Of a DNA stretch of 64,000 nt, positions 11,996-24,457 are shown in pieces; the stretch's first letter is position 1, and each line of letters opens with the position of its first letter. Both the position numbers and the translations under genes were made by a program. Source of the stretch: Nipponacmea schrenckii (taxonomy: Eukaryota; Mollusca; Gastropoda; Lottiidae); NCBI GenBank assembly GCA_030562195.1, contig CM060202.1, positions 6,014,001 to 6,078,000 on the forward strand, read 5' to 3'. Under the pieces are notes generated by a model that was given only the letters and a program-made list of their open reading frames with translations, ran no database searches and had not been told where the DNA came from.

Positions 11996-12012
11996 TTAAA
12001 CTACCCTATGAA
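11996..12012 (+). repeat. target-site duplication, left copy
   Basis: The 17-mer TTAAACTACCCTATGAA recurs exactly at 16230-16246 and brackets the whole Penelope-like composite. The last two bases of the element also resemble TT, so the true duplication may be 15-17 bp. Confidence 0.85.
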
Positions 12013-12091
12013 CCTTTAAATGGCATTTAGTAAAGGCGTTTGATAAACTAAACAAATTCTTATGCAATACAATTACTAACTTTATTTAAGC

Positions 12092-12125
12092 GACGTTTCA
12101 ACCAGCGTTCTCTGGTCTTTATCAA
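12092..12125 (-). ncRNA. hammerhead-ribozyme-like motif, inverted copy
   Basis: Reverse-strand copy of the motif described at 13548-13581: a TTGATAA box, an ACCAG/CTGGT stem, then TGAAACGTC. It lies in the terminal repeat of the inverted PLE fragment. Confidence 0.4.
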
Positions 12126-12249
12126 GCAATGAGTAAAATGAAAGGTTAACAAGAATATATATAAGTAAAGACAAAACAATTTAACAAAACAATGGATTAA
12201 AACAATTAAGGATAAAACGTTTAAGGATTAAACAATTAATGGCTTCTGC

Positions 12250-13241
12250 TTAACGAATTAGGTGATCATAGGCTCTAGGTATGAATACTCCTGGATCTTT
12301 GTTGATGGATGGACTGTGTCTTTTAATTTGAATGGCTTCCATGATTTTCCTTTCTTTCTTGTTGGTTTTGTTGACTGCTAAGGTAATGGTGTCATCCCAA
12401 TTTATTTTGTGGCCTGTGGCTTTGATGTGGTCTTGTATGGCGGATTGGTTGTTGGCTGCCTTGGACTGATGTTCCTTTATTCTTTTCATCAATGGTCGTT
12501 TTGTTTCTCCAATATAACAGCCTCCGCAAGTACAAAAAACTTGGTATACGCACCCTTTGGGATCAATTTTATTGGTTGGTTGTAATTTACCATTAGCATG
12601 TGTGATGTCCTTTAGGGTTCTTTGGCCAGTAAAGACGGTTTCATTTCCAGCTTCCTTCAAGAGTCTTTTGATTTTATAAGAAGAGTTTCCATTGAATGGT
12701 ATGCTTACTCTTATGGGTGGGGGTTCTGGTTTGACTGTGGGCTTGACTGCTTTGGGTTTCATAGCTTTATCTATTGTTTGGTTGACGAGTTGTTCAGGAT
12801 ATTGGTTTAGGTTGATGAATACATGTTTGAGATGGTCTATTTCATTCTGTAGCTTTTCTTGACTGCAAATGTTAATGGCACGTTTGGTGAGAGTGGTGAT
12901 GTTTCCTTTTTTCGTTTGAAGGGGGTGGTTGGATTTGTAGTGGAGGTACTGATCGGTATGTGTGGGTTTTCTATAAACTGATGTGCTGACTTTGTTGTTG
13001 GTGATTTCTATCTTGACATCCAGAAAGGGTAATGAGTTGTCTGTTGTAGTTTCTATGGTAAACTTGATAGATGGGTTTTGGTTGTTGAGGTGGTCTAATA
13101 AATCTTGTGGTTCATCTTCCTGATTAAGCATGACAAACGTATCATCAACCTTCCTATACCAACAAATGGGTTGTATTGGGGATAATGATAGAGCGTGCTG
13201 TTCAAAATAAGACATGTATTGTTCTGCTAAGAGTGGAGAAA
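12250..13241 (-). pseudogene. 5'-truncated PLE polyprotein fragment (RT C-terminal part and GIY-YIG), inverted
   Basis: The minus-strand frame runs from 'SPLLAEQYMSYF' (RT motif B end) through 'YRKVDDTFVM' (motif C) and 'LPFLDVKIEI' to the complete GIY-YIG region and the same C-terminus as the full copy. It differs from the full copy by at least one residue (Asn for Ile in 'KEAG.ETVF'). The frame remains open, but motif A and the N-terminus are missing, so no active RT is possible. It abuts the same-strand fragment at 13241/13242 in a foldback. Confidence 0.85.
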
Positions 13242-13376
13242 TTATTTTGAACAGCACGCTCTATCATTATCCCCAATACAACCCATTTGTTGGTATAGGA
13301 AGGTTGATGATACGTTTGTCATGCTTAATCAGGAAGATGAACCACAAGATTTATTAGACCACCTCAACAACCAAAG
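13075..13376. repeat. long perfect inverted repeat at the PLE foldback junction
   Basis: About 135 bp right of 13242 are complementary to the matching stretch ending near 13209, with a loop of about 32 bases that contains the junction. The palindrome could extrude or form a hairpin in RNA, and it is a likely assembly or cloning trouble spot. Confidence 0.85.
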
Positions 13377-13627
13377 ATCCAGGAGTATTCATACCTAGAG
13401 CCTATGATCACCTAATTCGTTAAGCAGAAGTCATTAATTGTTTAATCCTTAAATGTTTTACCCTTAATTGTTTTAATCCATTGTTTTGTTAAATTGTTTT
13501 GTCTTTACTTATATATATTCTTGTTAACCTTTCATTTTACTCATTGCTTGATAAAGACCAGAGAACGCTGGTTGAAACGTCGCTTAAATAAAGTTAGTAA
13601 TTGTATTCCATAAGAATTTGTTTAGTT
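13242..13627 (+). mobile_element. internally deleted tandem PLE fragment carrying the upstream pseudo-LTR
   Basis: Bases 13242-13375 match 15067-15200. The match then jumps to 15980 and continues in register to the terminal repeat. The deletion joins across a shared CAAA, a 4-nt microhomology, consistent with template jumping during reverse transcription or later microhomology repair. The segment supplies the upstream repeat and, probably, the promoter for the full copy. Confidence 0.85.
13548..13581 (+). ncRNA. hammerhead-ribozyme-like motif in the upstream pseudo-LTR
   Basis: TTGATAA at 13548-13554, stem II ACCAG/CTGGT with loop AGAACG, then TGAAACGTC with a GUC-type cleavage triplet at the end. 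The order matches the type I hammerheads known in PLE terminal repeats (CUGANGA, stem II, GAAA, short palindromic ACGU stem III, GUC). The core departs from consensus: C3 is U and G8 is A, which would preserve the C3-G8 pairing as U-A. Stem I looks short (2 bp clear), so activity is uncertain; such minimal forms act as dimers. Confidence 0.5.
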
Positions 13628-13646
13628 TATCAAACGCCTTTACTAA

Positions 13647-16027
13647 ATGCCATTTAAAGATTTTGTACGTCATCAACATGGAGATGAGGCTGTTAACCTT
13701 ATGAATAAAATTGGAAGGTTGGAAGGTAAATATATTAAAGTCAGTAACAACATCACATTCCTCTTAAAATGCCGAGATAACCATATTATTCCTAAGGGAT
13801 TACAATTAAAAAGCCCTGTCCAATCTAATGGTGCCATCAAGATTTTACAGAAAGCGAGCAAATCACTAGTACGGGAATCCAAAACAGAAATGAAAAACAA
13901 CGACTCATCTCTAACATTCAGGAAATGCAAAACCTGTTGGAAGATATCACACCTCCTGATACATTTTCATCGTACCGCCTTAAACAGACAGAATATAACA
14001 GACTACAAGACCAGAAGATTAAACAGAAACAGATTAGAAAATTTCAACACCTCAATAAGAAGAATCAGCCAGTTTCAACAACTAATAACACGGTTCACCA
14101 ACAATTTCTTACTAAAACTGTGGTCAATCTAAGTCAAAAGCAACTGTCAGATCAGCAAATTAGTGTATTATCCCGTGGCCTTAACTTCTCACCAGTAACC
14201 AAACCCACCAATCAAGATGATTTCATAACAGGTATAGAGAAAGGTATTCGACAACTTGCTCCAGGTGGTAAAGTAGATTATCTTCGACACCAAATCTCTA
14301 ATATTCTAGCAAATACCAAAACCAAACCTAACCTCACAAAAGCCGAAACTCAAGCCATAACAGACTTAAAAGAAGACCAATCCATAGTAATGGTAGCGGC
14401 AGACAAGGGGAAAGCTACGGTCATTATGGATAAAGATGAATACATAACAGCAGTCAACAACCTACTGAAAGACACCAAGACTTACAGGAAGCTACGTAAA
14501 GACCCAACTAATAACCTAGAAAGTAAACATATAGCCCACCTAAAATCCCTCAAAGAACAGGATCAATTGACTGAACAGCAACTCTACCAACTCAAACCAT
14601 CTCATCCGCGACCTCCATATGCCAGAGCCAACATCAAGATTCATAAGAACCCGCCTAAAGCCAGAATTTTAGTATGTTCAAGGGATTCAGTGTTTTATAA
14701 TACAGCAACATATCTATCAAAACTTTTATCTAAATTAGGGAAAACCGCAGACTCATTCATTAGTGACTCAAGTGATTTCTGTTCTAAAATCAAATCTCTA
14801 AGCTCATTAGGTAAAATGGTGTCTTATGATGTGGTAGATTTGTTTACTAATGTGCCCAGGGATGAAGCCCTTAATGTGCTACACAACAATATAAAAAATT
14901 TAACTATTCCTCTTGAAACTAAACTCAGTCCAGATAATATTATAACGCTAGTTAATAACTGTCTCAAATCAACGTACTTCACTTGGGGTGATGATTACTA
15001 TGAACAAATTAGAGGTTTACCTATGGGCAGCCCCCTTTCTCCACTCTTAGCAGAACAATACATGTCTTATTTTGAACAGCACGCTCTATCATTATCCCCA
15101 ATACAACCCATTTGTTGGTATAGGAAGGTTGATGATACGTTTGTCATGCTTAATCAGGAAGATGAACCACAAGATTTATTAGACCACCTCAACAACCAAA
15201 ACCCATCTATCAAGTTTACCATAGAAACTACAACAGACAACTCATTACCCTTTCTGGATGTCAAGATAGAAATCACCAACAACAAAGTCAGCACATCAGT
15301 TTATAGAAAACCCACACATACCGATCAGTACCTCCACTACAAATCCAACCACCCCCTTCAAACGAAAAAAGGAAACATCACCACTCTCACCAAACGTGCC
15401 ATTAACATTTGCAGTCAAGAAAAGCTACAGAATGAAATAGACCATCTCAAACATGTATTCATCAACCTAAACCAATATCCTGAACAACTCGTCAACCAAA
15501 CAATAGATAAAGCTATGAAACCCAAAGCAGTCAAGCCCACAGTCAAACCAGAACCCCCACCCATAAGAGTAAGCATACCATTCAATGGAAACTCTTCTTA
15601 TAAAATCAAAAGACTCTTGAAGGAAGCTGGAATTGAAACCGTCTTTACTGGCCAAAGAACCCTAAAGGACATCACACATGCTAATGGTAAATTACAACCA
15701 ACCAATAAAATTGATCCCAAAGGGTGCGTATACCAAGTTTTTTGTACTTGCGGAGGCTGTTATATTGGAGAAACAAAACGACCATTGATGAAAAGAATAA
15801 AGGAACATCAGTCCAAGGCAGCCAACAACCAATCCGCCATACAAGACCACATCAAAGCCACAGGCCACAAAATAAATTGGGATGACACCATTACCTTAGC
15901 AGTCAACAAAACCAACAAGAAAGAAAGGAAAATCATGGAAGCCATTCAAATTAAAAGACACAGTCCATCCATCAACAAAGATCCAGGAGTATTCATACCT
16001 AGAGCCTATGATCACCTAATTCGTTAA
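13647..16027 (+). CDS. Penelope-like element reverse transcriptase with GIY-YIG endonuclease (frame-disrupted)
   Basis: The N-terminal part lies in one frame from 13647 ('RLEGKYIKVSNNITFLLKC', 'IIPKGLQLKSPV'). The rest lies in the -1 frame, whose first ATG is 13925 but which is open further upstream. The switch lies between about 13870 and 13900. The second frame (700 residues to the stop) carries the PLE 'VAADKGKATVIMDKDEY' block, RT motif A 'YDVVDLFTNVP', motif B 'RGLPMGSPLSPLLAEQYM', motif C 'YRKVDDTF', 'LPFLDVKIEI', and a C-terminal GIY-YIG nuclease ('GCVYQVFCTCGGCYIGETKR...RIKEHQ'). PLEs use the nuclease to nick DNA and the RT for target-primed reverse transcription. Catalytic RT aspartates and the Tyr and Arg of the nuclease are present. 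The shift means this copy is either dead by a 1-nt indel or relies on -1 slippage. Confidence 0.9.
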
Positions 16028-16151
16028 GCAGAAGCCATTAATTGTTTAATCCTTAAATGTTTTATCCTTAATTGTTTTAATCCATTGTTTTGTTAAATTG
16101 TTTTGTCTTTACTTATATATATTCTTGTTAACCTTTCATTTTACTCATTGC

Positions 16152-16185
16152 TTGATAAAGACCAGAGAACGCTGGTTGAAACGTC
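16152..16185 (+). ncRNA. hammerhead-ribozyme-like motif in the downstream pseudo-LTR
   Basis: Exact repeat of the 13548-13581 motif, 2604 bases downstream. Two same-strand copies flank the element, as expected if transcripts are trimmed or dimerised through the motif. An AATAAA lies just downstream within the repeat. Confidence 0.45.
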
Positions 16186-16229
16186 GCTTAAATAAAGTTA
16201 GTAATTGTATTCCATAAGAATTTGTTTAG

Positions 16230-16246
16230 TTAAACTACCCTATGAA
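16230..16246 (+). repeat. target-site duplication, right copy
   Basis: Second copy of TTAAACTACCCTATGAA, marking the right boundary of the PLE composite. Confidence 0.85.
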
Positions 16247-19140
16247 TAGTTAATTTTAAACAATGTACTATATATTCTCTATTAATAAAACACTCTGATA
16301 TTAACAACAGTTGTTTATTTTATGTCTAATCAATCTTATTTAATTTTTACTCCCAACAAACGTTTCGGATAAACAACTATAGTCAGGACAGACTAATTGG
16401 AAACTTTCTTCAATTGGACTATTGTGGGACATATCTCAATAATCCATCTATATCTACATTACTAATTGGGGTGGAATCTAGCATCAGTCAGCTTGTAATG
16501 CTGCAGGAAATACTCTTCGATTATTTTAAAATAATTGTTTACCCCAGGCAGCCTAAATGGTAACAGAGTGGGAGGGTGCCTACTCACTAAACTAGTCTTC
16601 TGAGAATCAATTCAGTCCTTGTTTGAGAACAATCCTTAATTCACAAGGAATCAGAATGTTATGGTGCAAGTATGAAGTGGGGAAACGGAAACGGATTTGT
16701 CAATCAAATATCAGAGAATAATAACATATAAAATTTTAAAAATTCAGGATACAAATTAGAATTAAGAGCCAATTCACGACTTCGTGGGCCAGTTCAAAAT
16801 AAAGTGCATTGAATTCCCCTCGAGGGCCATTTTCCTGAAATAACAAAATCAAATATAATCCTACCTCTGACGAAAATTGTTTATGTATTATGATATCAGT
16901 GTGTATATAATAGTATATACCGTATACTGTATATTTGTACTCACAATGTGAATAAATGTCTTTTTATCCGGACAGTTTATGCAAATTCGTCTAATATATC
17001 ACATTAAGTGTCATATTACGACCATATCGATCTTAAAATGTCAATACTGCCAATATGGCGTTCGCCATCGATATTCTTACGGCTCAAAGTAATTAAGTAT
17101 TAATTCCAAATAAAAACCGAATGAAGTTTGACGTTCCATAATATATCTAAACAAAAACTCGTAGTGTGTTCTAGTTAAATCAACTGTGCAGAGAAACGTT
17201 TACAAACGTCTTTTTTTGTTGCCCATGCTTTACAGCCACATATCAATGAAAAGATGACAAGAAACTTTTAGTTTTGCAATGACAAGACCAAACAAAAATC
17301 CTTTTCAGAATTTGCTTCAATTTTTTGACCTTGATCTTAAAGAGAGATCATTGGCGGTGAGTTGTTTAACATGCTTAAGCAGGAAATCAATCGGGGGTAA
17401 AATGATAAAAATGTCATATTAGGCAGAGTGTTGGAAAACATTGTAGCGGCGATTGCATAAATTGACCTTTAATCAGATGATTAGGATGGTTAAAAGATAG
17501 TGAAGTCAATATTTACGACTTGTTCTTATATTACTCCATAATTGACTTTTTATTGCCATTTATTTCAGTGTATTTTTAAACTATTGAAAAGTTAACATTT
17601 CGTTTTTGTAATTTCAATTTATTTATTATTAACGATATTTACTTTCAGTGCCGTTGATTTAAGAATTATTTTATAGGTAATATTATTGTGATGTTCATAT
17701 ATAATATATTTTAATTCTATGTTAGATGCACTTTGTAATATAATAACCCTAATATTTTTGTGTGAACACTGCTTAAACACTGTGCTAACTACCGTCTGTT
17801 GCATAGTAACATACTACTACTGTTCAGCCCACTCTAACCTCTGAATTCAAGAGGACAAAGATGCACACACCTCCATTTGATTTCAATTCAGTTATTTTAT
17901 ATACTTTTTATAAGCAGGGAGAAGTAAAATTTTAATTATTTCATTACGCTAGTAGATACTATCAATGGGCCGAGGGCACGTCGACCCAGTTTGAACAATC
18001 AATGTTGTTTATCGAAAAATATATCATGAATAAGAAGTTATAGCCTGGGAAAGTTTGTTATTTTGTGTTATGAAGATATGGAACGCCTATTAGCGTGAAA
18101 CAATGGAATGGGGTGATTCGTCTGAATGTATCACTAATGCGCACCAAAGCACCCATGCTTGTATAGAAACATTCCATTTGCGGTTAATCCATTGACCTCT
18201 GCGGACACTTATACAAAGCTTGCAGTAAGTTAGGGGTCAGATGAACTCAACCAATAAAACTAATGAAAGTCTCATAACCACTGACAGGAACAAAGAATTT
18301 CTGTCCAGCAATTACTCCCCTTTCTATAACGCGATCAAAATACACCAAAAGATCTTAATTCTCATACATTTATACACAACTACCTCTGGGATGGCAGACA
18401 CGAGGTCATCGATACATTCTAGGTGGGCAGAATGTATGCGACTGAACTATTTGATCTACAACAAATAGCCTGGGCGGCCAGGGGAGTTAATTATCATTGG
18501 CTGCCCTTCTATTCTACTGGCTCGGGCCTGTCATGAAATAACTGAACCCTAGCAGTGTCTATCCTGTCTCGACCTTAGTCTAGTATTTATATAGAAATCT
18601 CTCTTAACTCAACACCGGAAAATTAACATAAAATTACCATACTTATACAACCTCCAAAAAAATTTACCATGATTTTTTTAAAAACCAGGAACCTCCAAAC
18701 CAAGATACAGAAATCTCATAAACCAATCATCGTGGATCGAATTTATGGCTACGTATTCTATCCGGCAGATGGACTTTTTTTTTACAGTAAACTCTACCTA
18801 CAAAGCTCTTCTTAAGGATCCATAACTCCACCAATTTCGACATCAAATGCAATTATTGTAGGATTGATGGACAGTGTCTGATATATCTGATTGTAAAATT
18901 CTGAAATCTAGGGAAATTAAAGGCAAGCTTCTGCTATTTTATCGGGAATACCGTGGGTATGAGGGTTTGGTTGTTTGAGAATATATCCCTGTTGTATCAT
19001 ATTGACAGCACGATGTATCCACATTTCTATCATTAGTTTTTCACTATTTGGTGTAACAGGTAAACCCTAAACCAATAGAAATGATGATATGAAATATTTT
19101 ATACAAAATGCTAGAAATGACACAGCCATTAAATAACGGT

Positions 19141-19335
19141 AAATAGCCTAAATTTAAATCATCAATATATTTTTATATGTTATACATATGTATATTTATA
19201 CACAATATCATCATTACACAATATATTTACATAGATGTACATTATATTTATATACAATACATAATCATAAAGCTATATTTACAATCATACATATTTATAT
19301 ACAAATAATTAAATCTTTATGAACAATTTTATATT
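19141..19335. repeat. AT-rich low-complexity tract
   Basis: Almost pure A/T with recurring 'atatatttatatacaa' and 'catacatatttata' motifs. No gene. Confidence 0.6.
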
Positions 19336-19539
19336 CTTTTATAATGGAAGAAAGAAAGAAAAAGGGATGCATAACGAAGTGGTTAGACAATGAAGAACTG
19401 CAAACATGTCTTATTAGATTTAAATAGATTAGAGTTCATAATAGTAAATCAATCGACCAATTGATATAAGTGTGGGTGGCTTAGTTCATAATAGTATATA
19501 TCTATCCACTATTCGAGTAGTGGGTGTGATAGTGGAATT

Positions 19540-19740
19540 TTTTGTCTCTCCATCCATTACTTCCCTGTCTCTTTTATCGTCCTTTATATTTTTCTCCCTT
19601 TCTCAATCATCCAATACAAATATTTCATCCCTATCTTTTTCTAAATTTGTGCTTTTTCATTGCTCTCTTTAGCTTCCTCTTTTTCTCTCCTTTTCCACAC
19701 TTCACTTTTTCTCTCTGCCTTCCCCCTTTTCCATGCGATC
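19540..19740 (+). repeat. polypyrimidine-rich tract
   Basis: About 200 bases dominated by C and T on the plus strand ('ctccctttctcaatc', 'ctctctgccttcccc'). Its open frames come from this composition, not from coding selection. Confidence 0.6.
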
Positions 19741-22700
19741 TTCTTGATTTATCATATGCTCTGTGACATCTTTTCATTTACATGTACTATAATATAATTG
19801 TCTATTTCATATTACATGGATTTGTTCAAATTGTTCATTACTGTTGATTTCTTTGTGGTCTGAAATTTTACTATCAATTTAAACATTTATCTACCTTGTT
19901 ATAGTCACAATTGGTATGTTACGCAAATATATTAATCAACTCCCAGGAAATGACGATGATCTAAGCTTAAGTAAGTTCTTCGCAATTACTGAAGGCTGGG
20001 GAGTAACATGTAAAATACTCCTGCTTTTTCATTCACCCTACATACACTAAATAATGTAAATCCGACCTCTCCGAACACATCAACGAATTCCTCACTAACA
20101 GAATCCTCATAGAAACCCACTACATCATATACCGACAGACATAGAGGCTTTAAGTTAGTTAATATGGATTTAAGTTTATTGAGCCTTCTACTTCCACACA
20201 TATTTCTTTTAATCAAACTGAAGACTGTATATATATATAATGGCATGGCCACGGACAGTTTCGACTGTTGAATTTGATTTGAAGGAAGCCGCTACTGTAC
20301 CGATGCGAGGGTGTTTTTTCCACTTGTTTCCTTTTCTCCTCTTATAAGATCTAAAATTTCTATTAGTGCAACATGCTTCTTATTATTTCAACAAACAGTA
20401 GGCCTATGACATTGGGTCGTGTGTTCATAGCACTGTAGGCCTCTTTGGTTTTGACTAATGATGCATCTGTTCCTTGGGTCACGGTGAGTGTAAAATTCCG
20501 AATTCCCGAACTCTCCCATTTGTCCGAATTGTGTTCAGACAAGACTAAAAAATCGAAACTAAATTTCCGGTATAGGTTGTGCACAATTTCAGGAACAAAT
20601 TTTACGTCGATTTAAATTGATTTTCTTTGGTCAAATCAAATATCTATTTTGGGGTTATTGGTTGAATCCTACTCCCTTAAAAGTCTATAGGTTGTTTTGA
20701 ATAAATGCTACGAGGCAGTATGTTTCCAATCTTCCCCCGGTGCCTCCTTATCAATCAATACATTTTCTGACTTGGAAGGAAACAATTATAAAGAAGAAGT
20801 TGCCTGGTTATAGGGCAACTACATGAACCAAGAGTTCAAACTTCTGCTATACAAATTTAAATCTGAATTATGTCCTCAACTCATGGCTGGTAGTAACAGG
20901 TAACAATACCATTTACGATTATTACAATAAGTAAAACACTAAATTAAAAATGATCGAGATATAACCCAGAAAAGCACGACATAACCTTTACTGTACCCAA
21001 AACTATTATAGTAAAATTTTAATATACCCGATTTCTATATTTAATTACCAATATTTGAAGTATCTATTTTATGGTGCTTGTGCCATCCACGTGCAATGAT
21101 TACTGTGGAAAGGCGGTTTAGAAAAGTCTTAATGAGGCGACCAAACCATTGAATGCTAAGCTAAGAATAAATAGCTTGGGTCAATGACAAACTATGTGTT
21201 GTAAATGAGTGTGGTGAATGGTTTAAAGGAGATACAAAGCAAGGTATTTTGTATTGTGATCATACCAAGGTAACCATAAGGCTTTCACTAAAGAGAAGTA
21301 AATAGGTATTGACCCGTTTTAGTCAAACTCCATTGGAAATCAATCTATAATCTATTATTTGGCAGAGGGGAAATTGTTGAAAAACATTTCTTGAAAAAGA
21401 TGTGTAGACGATATGAATTTTACGTCTCACTGCCACGTACTTGGGTTGAGGATTGGCAGCATGGTAAAAGATCCAAAGGAATATTTTAAATTTTAAACCA
21501 TAAAGACTTTGCCCCTGGTTATTTCATGTATTTACTAGTAGCTTGCAACCAGGGAATACCGATGTTTTGTCTTTAATCTTAATGTTATCTTATCATAAAC
21601 AAGTTTTATACAGACTGTTATATTTTGAAATTCTCAAACGTGACCTGTCACCCAATTTCAATTCCACTGTATTATAATATGTAATCCATATTTGCAATTT
21701 AATTTCCGGTCCAAGTTCAGTACATTGATTGGGATCAATGAACGCTCCATATCAGGCTTGTCAACTATAACTGAAAGATGAAGATTTCCAGTAACTTTCG
21801 ACAACGGATCGCTTTTATTACCAATGGCATAGGCAATTAAGCTCAATGTTGACGTAAATATCTTCTTAATATTCGTTCTTATGTGATATTCCGTAGTGAA
21901 CGCGATATGGGCATTTACTGTTTTAAAGGTAATCATTTTAATATATGTTTTATGTTGTTTTACGTCAAATTGTATCAACAATATGTCAACATTGCATGTT
22001 ATAAGTGCCACAATTGCATAGCAAGTGTTGTCAATAGCTATTGTGCAACCAACTTTTGCACTAGTTTGAGCTCATATTGATATATACACACAAAATTGAA
22101 TTATAAAAATGTAAAATGACTCAGGTATTCAGTAGTGTTATAGGATTTTACTGAAAATTGCACATACTTTTTGGTGTAATGCCTGCTTATATACATATTC
22201 CAATACTTGCATTTCTCTCTTTTAGATGGCTCGATAATTGATTAAACGTTATGAAATGTCTTGATTGAGTCATAAAACATGTATTATCGAACTGTATATG
22301 AGTATTGAACAAAATAATAAATTTACACATTAAATCAATTAAATGGTTTAAAAACATAAACATAAGAATAAAAATAATTGTTAAATCAACGCACCACAAA
22401 GACCTTCCCACACACCATTATTTCAATTACTTACCGAACACTGAATACTGCATTACACTGCATATAATACAGTCAATTTACTGATAAGATAGCAAAACAA
22501 ATGAATAGCGATTTACCAAAGTTCAATGGTATAAGCGATGATGATAAAATATACAAGTTGAGAAAAGTGTAATAAAGCAAAAATTGGGGACTTTGGGTTT
22601 TAACATTTACATTGGGGTTAGTAGCGAGATAGCCATGCTAGCACCATCATCATTGAGAAATAGAGTGAGACTTTGAAAAGTGGATTCGATATTTTTAAAA

Positions 22701-24457
22701 CTTCCCCCTGAAGTGACATTACTGTCTGGTCAACTGATAGTGGTACTTTCTTCAACACAAAGCTTAGTTAATTTCTAGCATTTATAGGTGAACAATTAAA
22801 TGAGGGTCCAAGTGATTTTATTTAACATTCACCAATACTTAAATGGTTGATATATGTTGCTGCATAAATCTAAATTATGAAAATTACAGATATACTTTAT
22901 TGCATCTCTTTGTACGACAATATAACTTGTTTAAAACAGACTTTTATTTTAGAAGCTTTAAAGTCCAAACTTTGCAGTTAATCTATATCTAATCTGTAGC
23001 ATCTATCTATTGATAATGTGATATCGACAATCAGCTTGAGTGCATCGGTTTACACAAAACATGCAGGTTATTTGTACTGTTACCATAGTTATAATGAAAC
23101 ATCGATAGGGTTCTTTCTGAATGAAATCATTTAATCACAATTTTAAAATGTTTTTCAAGCAGTTATTGGCAGTTACAAAAATGGTAGTAAATATGCACAA
23201 TAGTAAACGTAATAAAGATCTATTTAAATTGTGTCAGAGCCAGGGTATCGAACTGAATTCTCGGCTCAACCAAAAATTGTGTAAGTCCCATCTAAGTGCT
23301 TTAATGTACATGTAACTTACTGTTATACTGTTGGTATGGACGAAAGGTAATCTCCTCAATGTCAAGCCCTTACGAACTGTGGCTCTTTTCTTGTATCACG
23401 AACGTTTTAAATGCAACGATTTGGTTGGATTTCATGCAATTACAGCAGAAAGTCTCTAAATGAAAGGCCAAATTATTTACAAGAATCTGTACATGGCTTT
23501 GATTGGTTATTGGTTAGCGTATATTCCAATCAAACCACTACATTCCGTAAACGTAATAAATTGAAAGTAGAGACACGGTTCTTAATAGCTCGACATTGTG
23601 AAGGTAATGAAAGAGATAATAAGTGCTCACTCAACGTTAACGATCAGAAAAAAATATATTGGTACCTTTCGTTGTTAAATATCTGGCTATCGCTGAACAT
23701 ACATAAATTTAGCAAACAAAAATTCAATTAATTCCTTAAAATCAAAACAATCATGAGCATCGAAAAACAAATATAAAACTTGTGTAAACAAAACGAAAGG
23801 AATTCAGAAATCGATTTGATGTACGATCATGTTTCCATATGAAGATAGAATTAACACTTCAAACCTCGGCCCTCGCAGCTTGATGTCAATCTGTCCTTTC
23901 ACATTACACATACATGTATAAGGAATTGTAAAAATATTTCCTCTGGTCTCTTTTTAAATTACCTATTTATTTTTGTTATTATTCTGGTATACCCTTTAAA
24001 GATTAATTACCATTCCCTCTAAAGATTTCCTCCAACTTCTTTTAAAAAACCTTTGGATCTTCAATCAAATGATTTCCTCCACAGAAGCTTTCAGATTACT
24101 TGATTCGTTATAATTTCTGTCTAATAAGCTGTGAATCTCACTTGTTCATAAATGATTAGTAATGATTTCTCTAGTTACTAACGGAGTAGCTATTATTTTC
24201 TGTAACTCCTTTCCGGTAACTTAAGTTTCGGTTTCGCCTCTCTAGGTAAGTTGACTTTCTCCCCATCTCCTTTAATTTAGTATTTATCCTCTCTAGTTGA
24301 TTTTTAGATCGCCCTATCATATTGTTTTTTTTTTATCTCCTGCTCTCTTCAAATTATGATATTTCTTTTGGCCTAACATGGTAGTTTTACAGGTTGATCA
24401 TTTTTCTTCCTAGCTGTTTTTATAATATAATTTATCATTGTTTTTTGTACCTTTCAG

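Larger units (their letters stand above)
12013..16229. mobile_element. composite Penelope-like retroelement insertion
   Basis: A 4.2 kb insertion between perfect 17-bp direct repeats. Left to right it contains: an inverted 5'-truncated copy (12013-13241); a same-strand fragment with an internal 779-bp deletion (13242-13375 joined to 13376-13627); and a near-complete copy with its own 3' end (about 13628-16229). The 255-bp segment 13373-13627 recurs at 15977-16231 with two mismatches seen, giving the 'pseudo-LTR' layout characteristic of Penelope-like elements (PLEs). Complex ends with an inverted fragment and tandem partial copies are known for this class and arise during target-primed reverse transcription. 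Near-identity of the copies and the intact duplication indicate a recent insertion. Confidence 0.9.
16247..24457. other. 8.2 kb intergenic region, no gene recognised
   Basis: AT-rich, mostly unique sequence. Short frames (for example 18241-18468 plus, 20363-20584 minus and 19986-20252 minus, 23411-23731 plus) lack recognisable domains. The two minus frames at 20.0-20.6 kb have some protein-like texture ('FSFDFLVLSEHNSD', 'FGEVGFTLFSVCRV') that might be a decayed non-LTR endonuclease, but this is weak. The region also contains an AT-only tract and a pyrimidine-rich tract listed separately. The promoter and 5' untranslated exon(s) of the KY-like gene probably lie at its right end. Confidence 0.5.

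Noticed and set aside
12622..12810. Plus-strand frame inside the inverted PLE fragment (and its twin at 15467-15655 minus)
   Set aside because: The same antisense shadow in both PLE copies; not a separate gene.
13923..14132. C-terminal half of the first PLE reading frame beyond the frame change
   Set aside because: After about 13900 its translation loses similarity to PLE proteins, while the -1 frame gains it, so this tail is out of frame.
20000..20584. Two minus-strand frames suspected to be a non-LTR retrotransposon endonuclease
   Set aside because: No endonuclease catalytic motif could be identified and the two frames do not join; kept only as a note in the intergenic entry.
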